From the NCBI RefSeq assembly GCF_042650645.1, contig NZ_JBHSBI010000023.1, positions 106,063 to 170,062 on the forward strand: 64,000 bases of DNA. The letters are read 5' to 3'. Numbering within the stretch: the stretch's first letter is position 1; every line of letters begins with the position of its first letter. Shown here in pieces: positions 26,635 to 35,114 of the stretch. Under the pieces are notes generated by a model. That model was not told the origin of the DNA. It did not search any database and saw nothing but the letters and a program-made list of their open reading frames with translations. This DNA is from Nonomuraea purpurea (GTDB lineage Bacteria > Actinomycetota > Actinomycetes > Streptosporangiales > Streptosporangiaceae). A program made the translations under genes and the position numbers.

Positions 26635-28367
26635 TCGCTGGTCGGGATCTCGACGGTCACGGTGGTGCCCTGACCGGGCGGGCTGTGGATCCAGCGGGCG
26701 CCGTCGAGCGCGGCCACGCGGTCGGCCAGGCCGCGCAGCCCCGTACCCGCCTCCTCCCGCGCACCACCCACCCCGTCGTCGCGAATCACCATCCGCAACA
26801 CCGGCCCGGTCCTGGGTTCGGGCCCGATCGCAGACCCAGCCCCGGTCACGGTCGCCACGATCGAGACGTGCGAGGCGCCCGCGTGCTTGGCCACGTTGGC
26901 CAGTGCCTCGGCGGCCACGAAGTAGGCGGCCTGCTCGACGGCGGCGGGCAGGCGGCCCGCGAGTTCCTCGGTCACCGTGGCGGGCACCGGTGAGCGTTCT
27001 GCGAGCGAGCGCAGGGCGGCACCGAGCCCCGACTGGCTGAGCACGGCCGGATGGATACCGCCCGCCAGCTCGCGCAGCTCCGCCAGGGCGGCCCGAGTGG
27101 TCTGCGCGGCCTCGTCGAGCAGCCCCGCCAACTCGGCGTCGGTGTTGCGCAGGCGAGCGCGCCCCACCAGCGTGGCCAAGGTCGCCAGCCGCTGCTGAGC
27201 ACCGTCGTGGAGGTTGCGTTCGATCCGGTGGCGTTCGGCGTCCCCAGCGGCCACGATGCGGGCCCGGGAGGCGCGGACCTCGGCGAGCTGGGCGGCCAGC
27301 TCACCGCGCATGTGCTCGTTGTCCAGGACGAGCCTGGCGATCGCGGCGGCCGACCTGACCGGCTCCGGATCCAGCGCGGGATCGTGCAGCAGCACGGCGT
27401 CGCGTACCCCACCCAACTCCAGCCGCGCTCCGGACGGCGGCCCGACCGGCCGACCGGCGGCGTCGGCGTACCCGCCGTCCGCGGCGCGGAAGACGAGGCG
27501 CAGGGCGGGGTCCCGCAACACCGTCGCGAGCGAGACCTCCAACGTCGCGGGCGACGGGTCGGCCCGGGTGGCGAGCTGGGCGACGGCCGCCTGGTCGAGG
27601 CGGGCACGCACCATGCCCGCGAGCACCCCCAACGGCCACAGCAGCATCGAGACCAGCTCCATCAGGTGCAGGACCTCGTGCGCGGCCGACTGCGCCGCCT
27701 CGGCTCCGAGCCAGACGTAAAGGCCCTGCCTGGTCCAGGTGACCAGCAGCAGCGCCGCACCCGCCAGAGCCACCGGCGCGAACGTGCGGCGGCGCGGCCC
27801 CGGCAGCCGGACCAGCCAGCGCCACACCAGCGAGGCCGTCATCGCCGGCCCCGACACCCAGAACGCGACGGCCACGGCGGCGGTCAGCGGGCCCGCGAGG
27901 TGTTCGCCGCCGGGCAGAACCGGCAGGCACACGCAACTCCCGTCACCGAGCCGCCCGAACCGCAACCAGACCACCAGCCCGACGGCCATCCCCGCGTAGA
28001 CGCCCAGAACCGCCGCCCGCCGCCCCTTGCCGTCCGGCGCCACCAGCACCGCGTGAGCGAGCACGGCCAGCGCCAGCCAGCCGAGCGTGTTTCCCACCAG
28101 CAGGGTGAGCCAGGAACCGACGAAGTTCACGCCTGAGAGCAGGATGAGCAGCCCGGCCACGACCATCAGCACGCCCGTGCGGTTACGCCGGACGATCAGC
28201 CCGGAAACGACGAACGACCACCCACCGCCGATCCCCATGACCAGCACGCCCAGCTCTTCGGCCGGCACCGGCCAGGCGTCGCCCAGCGCCCAGAACAGGT
28301 CTGAGACGGTCGCGAGGACGGCCACGAAGACGACCCCCGTCAGGCCCCAACCCGCGCGAGACCTCAT
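26619..28367 (-). CDS. Membrane sensor histidine kinase, HisKA_3 (NarX/DesK class)
   Basis: The product (582 aa) starts at the ATG at 28367, which overlaps the TGA of the upstream gene (TGATG). About eight to ten transmembrane segments occupy residues 1-290. The dimerisation domain carries the phosphoacceptor His in ERNLHDGAQQRL, and the HATPase_c domain is seen at VIRDDGVGG and GTGLRGLADRVAALDG. It should phosphorylate the convergent NarL-type regulator. The signal is unknown but may be an exported or membrane-active compound handled by the neighbouring ABC exporter. Confidence 0.92.
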   Translation of the reverse strand: MRSRAGWGLTGVVFVAVLATVSDLFWALGDAWPVPAEELGVLVMGIGGGWSFVVSGLIVRRNRTGVLMVVAGLLILLSGVNFVGSWLTLLVGNTLGWLALAVLAHAVLVAPDGKGRRAAVLGVYAGMAVGLVVWLRFGRLGDGSCVCLPVLPGGEHLAGPLTAAVAVAFWVSGPAMTASLVWRWLVRLPGPRRRTFAPVALAGAALLLVTWTRQGLYVWLGAEAAQSAAHEVLHLMELVSMLLWPLGVLAGMVRARLDQAAVAQLATRADPSPATLEVSLATVLRDPALRLVFRAADGGYADAAGRPVGPPSGARLELGGVRDAVLLHDPALDPEPVRSAAAIARLVLDNEHMRGELAAQLAEVRASRARIVAAGDAERHRIERNLHDGAQQRLATLATLVGRARLRNTDAELAGLLDEAAQTTRAALAELRELAGGIHPAVLSQSGLGAALRSLAERSPVPATVTEELAGRLPAAVEQAAYFVAAEALANVAKHAGASHVSIVATVTGAGSAIGPEPRTGPVLRMVIRDDGVGGAREEAGTGLRGLADRVAALDGARWIHSPPGQGTTVTVEIPTSDYERK

Positions 28368-28720
28368 TTGAGGGCTGAGCGAACGGCCTCCTCGGTCCTG
28401 CCCACCACGGCGGAACCGTCGTCGGCGGTGATGATCGGACGCTGGATCAGAATCGGGTGCTCCGCCAGCGCCGCGATCCACCGGTCACGGGCGCCCGGCT
28501 CGCGCGGCCAGGCATCCATGCCCAGCTCGACGGCCACCTGCTCGCCAGTCCTGGTGATGTCCCACGGTTCGAGGCCCAACCGGCCGACGACCTCACGCAG
28601 TTCGTCCTCGCTCGGGGGATCGTCGAGGTAGCGGCGCACGGTGTAGCCGGCGGACTCGGCATCCAGGATGGACAGCGCCGACCGGCACTTGGAGCAGCCG
28701 GGATTGATCCAGATTTCCAT
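28364..28720 (-). CDS. ArsC/Spx/YffB family thioredoxin-fold protein
   Basis: The 118-residue protein begins MEIWINPGCSKCRSAL, the redox Cys-x-x-Cys of the ArsC family, and continues with the family's QRPIITADDGSAVVGR motif. It could be a glutaredoxin- or mycothiol-linked arsenate reductase-like protein, but no ars genes adjoin it, so arsenate is not implied. It is coupled by a TGATG overlap to the downstream histidine kinase, which is a curious pairing. Confidence 0.85.
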   Translation of the reverse strand: MEIWINPGCSKCRSALSILDAESAGYTVRRYLDDPPSEDELREVVGRLGLEPWDITRTGEQVAVELGMDAWPREPGARDRWIAALAEHPILIQRPIITADDGSAVVGRTEEAVRSALK

Positions 28721-28806
28721 GCCACCATAGTGACGCTACGGGCGGGTCAGATGACCGGCGTCCCACCGGCTCTCGCTGCCGTCGACGTGGCCGATGTCGC
28801 CTCAGG

Positions 28807-29040
28807 TCACTTCTTTTTCCGTGGCTGCGCCAATATCCCGTTCTCGCGTGCCAGGCGGCGAACATAGGTGCCAGTGAACGGAGACCGCGCGGCGACGTCC
28901 GTCGGACGCTTGCCTGCCCTGAGGGCGGCCAGCACGCACTCCACCACCGCTTGTCGTGCCTGTTCATGCGCCTGTTCGGTTTCACGGTATCGGCGCGCGC
29001 TCTCATCCAGCGCGTCCAGGGGATCCTTGTCGTCCGTCAC
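28807..29040 (-). CDS. Small helix-turn-helix protein
   Basis: The 77-residue product (GTG at 29040; an upstream TTG at 29049 is possible) has an N-terminal charged helix and a compact helix-turn-helix with the pattern AALRAGKRPTDVAARS, then TGTYVRRLARENG. Such tiny HTH proteins are frequent in actinomycetes, often divergent from a mobile or stress cassette. It is divergent from the small genes at 29199 and 29414, with three GCAATA repeats between, so it probably represses both directions. Confidence 0.65.
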   Translation of the reverse strand: MTDDKDPLDALDESARRYRETEQAHEQARQAVVECVLAALRAGKRPTDVAARSPFTGTYVRRLARENGILAQPRKKK

Positions 29041-29096
29041 GTGGAACAAGGTACCGAAACGCTTGTGGAATCAGGCGCGGCAGCGGTAACCTATTC

Positions 29097-29126
29097 GCAA
29101 TACAGTTGCGCAATATGGTTGCAATA
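29097..29126. promoter_or_regulatory. Three GCAATA iterons, probable operator
   Basis: GCAATA occurs at 29097-29102, 29110-29115 and 29121-29126, the last two preceded by GTTGC or GTTG. The repeats are in an AT-rich pocket between the divergent HTH gene and the small-gene pair, 70 bases before the next start. They look like binding sites for the HTH protein; this is inferred. Confidence 0.5.
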
Positions 29127-29198
29127 AAGCGGTCCCGCCGGGTGTGCGACCACCAGGCGGGACCTCGACCCATTTCCTGCACGAACAGGAGATAGACC

Positions 29199-29417
29199 GT
29201 GGCCGACAACCTACACGTCGGGCCCTGCGCCCGTCTCTCGTGGTGCCGACTCCAGCACAAAATCGATCTCACCGATCGTGAGCATCTGGGCGACTTGCTT
29301 GACTTGTCCGACCATAGGCATCGACTGACGCTGATGTGCTGGCAGAGCGAACGCGATGGCGCGCTAGTCGATCAGCCCATGATCCGCATCACGTACGGCC
29401 CATCCACTCAGCCTTGA
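29199..29417 (+). CDS. Small hypothetical protein (72 aa), first of a coupled pair
   Basis: A GTG at 29199 has an AGGAG seven bases upstream. The 72-residue protein contains two cysteines near the N-terminus and one at mid-length (GPCARLSWC, LMCWQSERDG) and ends with MIRITYGP. No family is recognised. Its TGA overlaps a TTG start in another frame (TTGA), which suggests that the next short ORF is made by re-initiation. Confidence 0.55.
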   Translation: MADNLHVGPCARLSWCRLQHKIDLTDREHLGDLLDLSDHRHRLTLMCWQSERDGALVDQPMIRITYGPSTQP

Positions 29418-29563
29418 GCCCGTCGTGGCTTGACCTCTCGCCACGGGACGCGGAACTCGTGGCCGAGATCCTCGGGCAAATCACTCCACACGTCGCCGAC
29501 GACCTGATCAATGCCCTGTTCGACCTCCCACACTCCGATCGATCCAGCAAGGCGGGCTACTGA
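29414..29563 (+). CDS. Small hypothetical protein (49 aa), coupled to the previous gene
   Basis: The frame opens at a TTG overlapping the upstream stop and encodes about 49 residues: SPSWLDLSPRDAELVAEIL, then a helical region HVADDLINALFDL. It is acidic and probably a single helical domain. The start is uncertain because an earlier in-frame ATG at 29336 lies inside the upstream gene. The function is unknown. Confidence 0.45.
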   Translation: MSPSWLDLSPRDAELVAEILGQITPHVADDLINALFDLPHSDRSSKAGY

Positions 29564-29697
29564 GAAACGTGGCAGAGAGTAAGCTTCCATCACGCACCGT
29601 CGCAGACGCCCCCTGGACAGCGGCAAGCGAGGAGCCGATGTTGGTCCACCTGAGCCGGCCGCATCCGTGCGTTCATTGAAGGGAGGTCATAGGTCAG

Positions 29698-30576
29698 ATG
29701 AGCCGTTACCTGTACTCGATTGTCCGTTGCCTTCCCGATCCGCGGACTGGCGAATTTGTGAATTTCGGTGCGATCGCTGGCAACCCGGACACCGGAGACT
29801 GGTCGATTCGCCAAATCAGCAAAGTCGATCGAATCCGCAAATTCGCAGGGACACAAGTGCTGGAAGCCGCAGCTAGCTTCCTATTCGAAGTAGATGCTGA
29901 GATCGACCAAAGTCGAAGCGGGTTGGAAGAGGGGCTCGACCCGCTGGGCGAGAATTGGCTGCACGACATGCATCGGAACCATCGCAACGTCGTGCAGTTG
30001 AGCATTCCAGGGCCGATTCTGGCAGACAGTGCCGAGGAAGCGCTCGAAATAGTTTTCGCGCATCTTATCATCGATCCAATTGCAGAACCCCGCGAACGAC
30101 CGGTCACCAAATACGACCTGAACAGAGAGCTGCGACAGGCGTACCGCCAAGCCCACGTGGCCGAATCTTTCGTTAGGCCTCGAGCGCAGATCCACATCGG
30201 CGCGCATGTCCACTCAAGTATTGACTTCGCCGTTGCAAACGGCCGCACCGTGCAACTTACCCAAGCATGGTCTTTTCGTAGAGCACAACTAGACGAAGTT
30301 TCCCAGCAGGTCAAGGCGTGGGCGTACGCGATGGAGAGGCTACGTGGTGGCGAAGAAGCTCGCGTCGTCGACACTCAAAATCGCATCAGTACAATTGCTC
30401 ATGATGTCGATCTGCAGGTCGTCATAGCAACCCCGACGACGCCCGAGCAGCTAGCTGCCTACGATGAGGCGGAACAGGTGTTCGCCGGTCTAAATGCTGA
30501 CGTACACCCACTGGAGCACGTTGAAGCGGTAGGGCGTCGCGCAGCGCAGTTGATCTCTAATTTGCATCAGCAGTAG
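29698..30576 (+). CDS. DUF3037 family protein
   Basis: The 292-residue product starts with the DUF3037 signature: YLYSIVRCLPDPRTGEFVNFG. Family members occur beside HipA-like kinases or in accessory islands; no kinase is present here. The GC content is visibly lower than that of neighbouring genes, with A-ending codons such as CAA, AAA and CGA, pointing to acquisition. It follows two small coupled ORFs and is closed by a strong terminator. Its biochemical function is unknown; a role in a defence or toxin-antitoxin-like cassette is speculative. Confidence 0.75.
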   Translation: MSRYLYSIVRCLPDPRTGEFVNFGAIAGNPDTGDWSIRQISKVDRIRKFAGTQVLEAAASFLFEVDAEIDQSRSGLEEGLDPLGENWLHDMHRNHRNVVQLSIPGPILADSAEEALEIVFAHLIIDPIAEPRERPVTKYDLNRELRQAYRQAHVAESFVRPRAQIHIGAHVHSSIDFAVANGRTVQLTQAWSFRRAQLDEVSQQVKAWAYAMERLRGGEEARVVDTQNRISTIAHDVDLQVVIATPTTPEQLAAYDEAEQVFAGLNADVHPLEHVEAVGRRAAQLISNLHQQ

Positions 30577-30580
30577 ACAC

Positions 30581-30617
30581 AAGCGGCTCTCACTTCCAGT
30601 CGACGTGAGAGCCGCTT
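30581..30617 (+). terminator. Rho-independent terminator
   Basis: AAGCGGCTCTCAC and GTGAGAGCCGCTT form a perfect 13-bp stem with an 11-base loop, followed by TGTTT. It starts 5 bases after the DUF3037 stop and marks the right edge of the low-GC island. Confidence 0.9.
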
Positions 30618-30739
30618 TGTTTAGCGAAAATCGAATCGGGAGGAGATCGACGGCGAAGTATCCTCCGAGATCCCTGGTCTCTGGAGCTGACCCGGAATTC
30701 GATCGACCGGCGATCATGCTCCTTGTCATCATGTTCGCC

Positions 30740-31126
30740 ATGACGATCGAGTCACGGCAACAGGTGCGCAGATACTTCGACGCGTTCGGGGACGCCGAGT
30801 GGCACCGTCTCACCGGTGACGTCGCGGGCCGCGTCAGCCTCGAGGTGCACCGCCGTTTCCTCGCCCGATTCGTCCGGCCGGGCCATCGGGTCCTGGAAGT
30901 GGGAGCGGGCCCCGGTCGGTTCACCGCCGAACTGGCCGCCTTGGGGGCGAGCATCGTGGTCAACTGGGCCACCCTGGGCGACCCGGACGCGCTCGCGGCG
31001 CTCGAATCCGATCCTGACCGGTGGGCGCGCTTCCTGGAGCACGAGATCGCCGCCTGCCAGGAGCCCGGCGCCTTGGACGGTGGCACCCACATCCTGTTCG
31101 CCTGCGTTGCCCTGAGAACTGAGTGA
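30740..31126 (+). pseudogene. SAM-dependent methyltransferase with internal in-frame deletion
   Basis: The 128-residue frame starts like a class I methyltransferase (RQQVRRYFDAF; motif I is VLEVGAGPGRF), then after LAALGASIVV jumps directly to sequence normally found near the C-terminus of such proteins (WATLGDPDALAALE, then HILFACV). About half of the expected 230-260 residues, including motifs II-IV, are missing although the frame is intact. It is therefore read as a remnant created by an in-frame deletion; translation is possible, but methyl transfer is unlikely. Confidence 0.7.
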
Positions 31127-31292
31127 CAACCGCCACCAACGGTCGCAGACGAACGTAGCGGCAATGATCGCGTCCAAGTTCGCAGCGAGAAGGATCCGCA
31201 GCCTGATCGTTTCCGGTCACATCATGGGGGAGGACGGCCCCCGCCACCTGAGATAACGGGGTCCCTCGATAAATGCGTGGTGGGTGTGATGC

Positions 31293-33083
31293 TCACGCGG
31301 ATTGCCAGAGGAACGCGACTCGATCACGGTGCTGAGGGCACTGCACGATGAAGCCGACACCGTTGTCGCCCCAGGTATGTGCGACGCCGTGATTGGAGTC
31401 GATCTGCAGGATCAGCCCGGTCATGCGGTGGTCGCCGTCGGGGCAGCGCGGGTAGTCGGGGTCTTGTACCCAGTTCGGCCAGCCGCTGAGTTTGTCGCCC
31501 TGGCGGTTGAGCTTGAAAACGACCGCGCGTTCCTCGGGGAGCAACGCCGACTCGTCGGCCTCGCGATAAGGGTAGTCCTTGACCGCGCGGCCCCAGCCGA
31601 TGATCGGTCGCGCCGGGAACACGTGCGCTCCTGTCGGTTCCTTCGCTGGGGTGGCCACGTCGGCTGGGGCGACGATACGCACCAGGTGGCTGCCAAAATT
31701 GCAGGTGGTGCAGTGGAACAGCTGCAGAAGGCCCACGCCGACGGTTTCACGTGCGGCCTTCGGCGTGCGGGAAAGGTCGACCTGGACGAAGAAGGTAAGC
31801 GGCGCTGCACATTCCGCACAGGCCGGCCAGACCTCATCTGAACGCAGGCACGGAAGCCCGCCGAACTGCGACAGGTTGCCCGTCGCGGCCGTGCCACCGA
31901 GCTGCGGGTGCCAAGCGTTGCGGACGTCGGCGGCGAGTTTCTGCCTTGTTGCCTTGGCGATCGCCGCGGGGGTTCGCGCGGTCGCGCCGGCGGCCTTCAA
32001 CAGCCGGATGATTTCAGTCCGGCCTCGGCTGCGTGCTGCGGCGAGCGCGTTCCGGCCCCTCTCGTCGCGTGCCTGCAGGTCCACCCCGGCGTCGAGCAGG
32101 TCACGCACGATCGAGACGCGGCCCCGGTCTGCGGCGAGGACGATCGGCGGCGCCTTGTAGTAGTTGTCCGGCGAATCACGGTCGACGCCGGCGGCGATCA
32201 ACAACGGCACAACCTCGGGAACGTCGAAAGCGATGCACTGCCCGAGCGCGATGATGAGCTTGTGCTCCTCGATCCCGCCATGGTCGAGGATTACTGCGGC
32301 GAGTGCGATCTGCTTTTTCACCACCGCGCTGACCAGTGCGTCGCCACAATCCCCGATCTCGCCGTATTCAAGAATCGCTGCGGCAACTGCGAACTGCTCT
32401 TCTTGGACCGCGCTGGTCAGCGCGCGACGGCGCTCCGACGGGCTTACCGCCGGCAGCAGTTCCTGGACGCGCGCCATGAAGCCGCGCCGTGCCGCCTGAT
32501 GAATCTTGAGTTCTTCGGGCGCGAGGACTCTCGCGCCTCGCTCCCGCAGATCATGAATGATCGACGCGTCGCCGAGCTCTTCGGCGATGTCGAGCGGGCG
32601 GTGCAGCGTCGGCGTCACCATGTTCACATCAGCGTCGGCGTCCAGCAGTACGGCTACGGCCGCGGCGACGCCGTTGCGGATCGCCGCGAGCAGCGGGATC
32701 TTCCAGCCGTCGGGATCGTCATGGTCGCCGCTCATGTGTGCGTTCGGGTCGGCGCCGGCCGCGAGCAGGAGTCGCAAGCTCTCGACCCCACCGGCCCTGG
32801 CCGCGGCCCATAGCGGGAAGTGATCGTCGGACGCGGCCGGCGAGGCGCCTGCTGCGAGCAGCACGCGGACGAAGTCTGCGCCGCCGCGGCGCTTCGCGGC
32901 ATACTCGAGGCCGACATCGAGATCCCACTGCGACGGATGCTGAGATAACACGCACTCCAGCAGGTCAAGGCGTTCGCCCTGCGCCGCCTCCTGCAGCGCG
33001 AAGCTGACATCGTCCGGCTCTTGCGTCAGATGCGCCGCGAGTGCCGTAACGTCGCCAAGCTCGAAGACTTGATACAGGTTCAT
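31293..33083 (-). CDS. Ankyrin-repeat protein with C-terminal DUF1963 domain
   Basis: The product (596 aa, ATG at 33083) has about eight ankyrin repeats over residues 30-370 (VRVLLAAGASPAASDD, LRLLLAAGADPNAH, IVRDLLDAGVDLQARDERG) and a C-terminal domain (about 395-596) with the pattern GGLPCLRSDEVWPACAEC and FFVQVDLS, typical of DUF1963/YwqG-like proteins. Cysteine pairs there (CAEC; CTTC) could bind zinc. Related domains are common in immunity and protein-interaction roles, but no toxin gene is adjacent. Cytoplasmic; function unknown. Confidence 0.85.
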   Translation of the reverse strand: MNLYQVFELGDVTALAAHLTQEPDDVSFALQEAAQGERLDLLECVLSQHPSQWDLDVGLEYAAKRRGGADFVRVLLAAGASPAASDDHFPLWAAARAGGVESLRLLLAAGADPNAHMSGDHDDPDGWKIPLLAAIRNGVAAAVAVLLDADADVNMVTPTLHRPLDIAEELGDASIIHDLRERGARVLAPEELKIHQAARRGFMARVQELLPAVSPSERRRALTSAVQEEQFAVAAAILEYGEIGDCGDALVSAVVKKQIALAAVILDHGGIEEHKLIIALGQCIAFDVPEVVPLLIAAGVDRDSPDNYYKAPPIVLAADRGRVSIVRDLLDAGVDLQARDERGRNALAAARSRGRTEIIRLLKAAGATARTPAAIAKATRQKLAADVRNAWHPQLGGTAATGNLSQFGGLPCLRSDEVWPACAECAAPLTFFVQVDLSRTPKAARETVGVGLLQLFHCTTCNFGSHLVRIVAPADVATPAKEPTGAHVFPARPIIGWGRAVKDYPYREADESALLPEERAVVFKLNRQGDKLSGWPNWVQDPDYPRCPDGDHRMTGLILQIDSNHGVAHTWGDNGVGFIVQCPQHRDRVAFLWQSA

Positions 33084-33246
33084 GAGCGACGAAGGTACAG
33101 CTTGCGACCGACACCCGAATTCCGGCTGGACTTGCGCCGGAACCGGAATGCACCGGCCGCTCGATTCCACGTACGGGCCTGGCGGCTGAGCGTGCCTGAT
33201 CGCTGCGCGCCGCCGGCCTCATACGAAGGACGCAAGCCACGGACGC

Positions 33247-33816
33247 TTACAACACGAACGGCTCCACCAGGAGGATGATGCCGAAGATCGCGAACGCCGC
33301 TGCGGCGCCGTACCGGATGGCCTTTTCCGGCAGGTGTTTGCCGAGCAGGCGTCCGACCAGGATGGCCAGCGCGTCCGCCGCCACCATGCCGACCGTCGAG
33401 CCGATCCACGTGCCGAGCCAGCCGTGCTGCGTGGCCAGTGTGATCGTGGCCAGCATGGTCTTGTCGCCCAGCTCGGCCAGGAAGAACGCCACGGTCACCG
33501 CGATCACGGCGTTTCTGGTGGTGTTCTGGGCCTTCTTCGACTCATCGTCGGTCAGTTCGTCGCCGCGTAGCGTCCACACGGCGAAGGCGAGGAAAGCCAG
33601 CCCCGCCACCACCGAGATCGCCGTCGTCGGGAGGGCGTCGCCGATGAGCCCGCCCACGGCCACGCTGACCAGGTGGACGACGGTGGTGGCGATCGTGATG
33701 CCCAGGAGTACGGGCCAGGTTTTGAAACGGGTCGCGAACGTCATCGCCATAAGCTGGCTCTTGTCACCGAGCTCGGCCACGAAGATGACGGCCAGACTAA
33801 TCCAGAACGCTTCCAA
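33247..33816 (-). CDS. TMEM165/GDT1 family manganese exporter-like protein
   Basis: The 189-residue protein has the two UPF0016 repeats, each with the E-x-G-D-K-(S/T) motif in a membrane helix: AELGDKSQLMAM near residue 15 and AELGDKTMLATI near residue 110. Such proteins export Mn2+ (or Ca2+) in exchange for protons. I chose the TTG at 33816 because AGGA lies upstream and the protein then starts EAFWISL as in relatives; the frame is open further upstream into the leader. The leader contains a yybP-ykoY riboswitch, which explains its control. Confidence 0.9.
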   Translation of the reverse strand: MEAFWISLAVIFVAELGDKSQLMAMTFATRFKTWPVLLGITIATTVVHLVSVAVGGLIGDALPTTAISVVAGLAFLAFAVWTLRGDELTDDESKKAQNTTRNAVIAVTVAFFLAELGDKTMLATITLATQHGWLGTWIGSTVGMVAADALAILVGRLLGKHLPEKAIRYGAAAAFAIFGIILLVEPFVL

Positions 33817-33912
33817 CGGTCCTCTTCCGCGCAACCAGGCCGGAAGCAGGCACCCGGGGAGATTTTCGGGCACGACTTCGGCCCGGCAGCGTCTTGATAC
33901 ATGACTGCCAGG

Positions 33913-34004
33913 CCGAAGGTCTCGTCCGCCCGTGAAGGCCCGCGTGACCGGGCGCGGTGAAGCGCCAGTGTGTCGATCACACGATTGGGACTACTCCCCT
34001 TCGG
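33913..34004 (-). promoter_or_regulatory. yybP-ykoY manganese riboswitch aptamer
   Basis: On the minus strand the 5' segment CCGAAGGGGAGTAG and the 3' segment GAGACCTTCGG enclose a multi-arm junction of about 92 nt; CCGAAGG pairs with CCTTCGG to close the P1 helix. The GGGGAGTAG and GAGACC blocks are the conserved parts of yybP-ykoY aptamers, which bind Mn2+ and turn on exporter genes. Ninety-six bases separate the aptamer from the GDT1 start, leaving room for an expression platform. Confidence 0.88.
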
Positions 34005-34076
34005 TAATTCCAACCCACCATAACAGCCATCAGCGGGTCTCTATTCCCGAGGGTGTGCCTCTCTCTGGTCAACCCG

Positions 34077-35114
34077 CTACTCCCCCAGGACGCACCCGAC
34101 CAGAACCGGCTCGTTGACCAACGTGATCCCGAACTTCTCCCGCACCCCATCACGCACCTCCCTGGCCAGACCCAGCAGGTCGGCGGTGGTGCCGAGGTCG
34201 GTGGGGTTCGTCAGGGCCAGCGTGTGCTTGGTGGAGATGCGGACGGGCCCGCGCTCGTACCCCTTCGGATAGCCCGCCTGCTCGATCAGCCACCCGGCGG
34301 GCACCTTGACGGAGCCGTCGGGCTGCTCCCAGCGCGGATGCCCGGGAGCCCGGCCGGCCAGCTCGTCCGCCTGCTCGGGCGCGAGGATCGCGTTGGTGAA
34401 GAACGATCCGGCGCTGCGCGTGTCGGGGTCGTCCGGGTCGAGGACCATGCCCTTGCCGCGCCGCAACCCCAGCACCACCTCGCGGGCCTGGTCAAGCGGC
34501 ACGCTCTCGCCGACCTCGACCGCCAGCCGCCGGGCCAGCTCCTCGTAGGCCACCGCGCCCGACATTTCCGAAATATCCAGCGCGTACGTCACGGCCAGCA
34601 CCACGTACCGCGCCAGATCATGCTTGAAGGCGCTGTCCCGGTAGGAGAACCCGCACTGGCGCGCCTCGAGGTCGACCACCTGCCTGGTGCGGCGATCGTA
34701 GGCCCGCACGCAGCGGATCGTCTGGGCGACCTCCTGCCCGTACGCGCCGACGTTCTGGATCGGCGTCGAACCCACCAGCCCGGGAATGCCCGACATGCAC
34801 TCGATGCCCGACCAACCCTCAGCCACGGCACGCGCCACCAGCGGATCCCAGTCCTCGCCCGACTCAACCGTGACCACGACCTGCTCGCCGTCCCGCGAAA
34901 CGGACACCCCCTCGGTGGCGACCCTGATGACCAGCCCGTCGAACCCCTCATCGGAGATCACGACGTTGCTGCCCCCGCCGAGCACCAGCGTGGGAACCTC
35001 GTTCCTGTCGGCATCGGCCACCAGGGACACGAGCTGCTCCGCCGAGGTGGCTTCGACGAAGTCGCGGGCAGGCCCGCCCAGGCGCAGCGTGGTGTACGGC
35101 GCGAGCATCTCCAT
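34077..35114 (-). CDS. murB: UDP-N-acetylmuramate dehydrogenase MurB
   Basis: MurB reduces UDP-GlcNAc-enolpyruvate to UDP-MurNAc with NADPH and FAD in peptidoglycan synthesis. The FAD-binding LVLGGGSNVVISD, IPGLVGSTPIQNVGAYGQE and RSAGSFFTNAIL (with the catalytic Ser region) are present, and AGWLIEQAG and ISTKHTLAL complete the C-terminal domain. Length (345 aa) is normal. Start is the ATG at 35114. In actinobacteria murB commonly lies near rpmG and the HadA/HadB-like dehydratases, as found here in a loosened arrangement. Confidence 0.96.
   Translation of the reverse strand: MEMLAPYTTLRLGGPARDFVEATSAEQLVSLVADADRNEVPTLVLGGGSNVVISDEGFDGLVIRVATEGVSVSRDGEQVVVTVESGEDWDPLVARAVAEGWSGIECMSGIPGLVGSTPIQNVGAYGQEVAQTIRCVRAYDRRTRQVVDLEARQCGFSYRDSAFKHDLARYVVLAVTYALDISEMSGAVAYEELARRLAVEVGESVPLDQAREVVLGLRRGKGMVLDPDDPDTRSAGSFFTNAILAPEQADELAGRAPGHPRWEQPDGSVKVPAGWLIEQAGYPKGYERGPVRISTKHTLALTNPTDLGTTADLLGLAREVRDGVREKFGITLVNEPVLVGCVLGE

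Noticed and set aside
31163..31255. 30-residue plus-strand frame after the methyltransferase remnant (RRIRSLIVSGHIMGEDGPRH)
   Set aside because: It looks peptide-like but is too short and lacks a ribosome-binding site; it may be a remnant of something unidentified.
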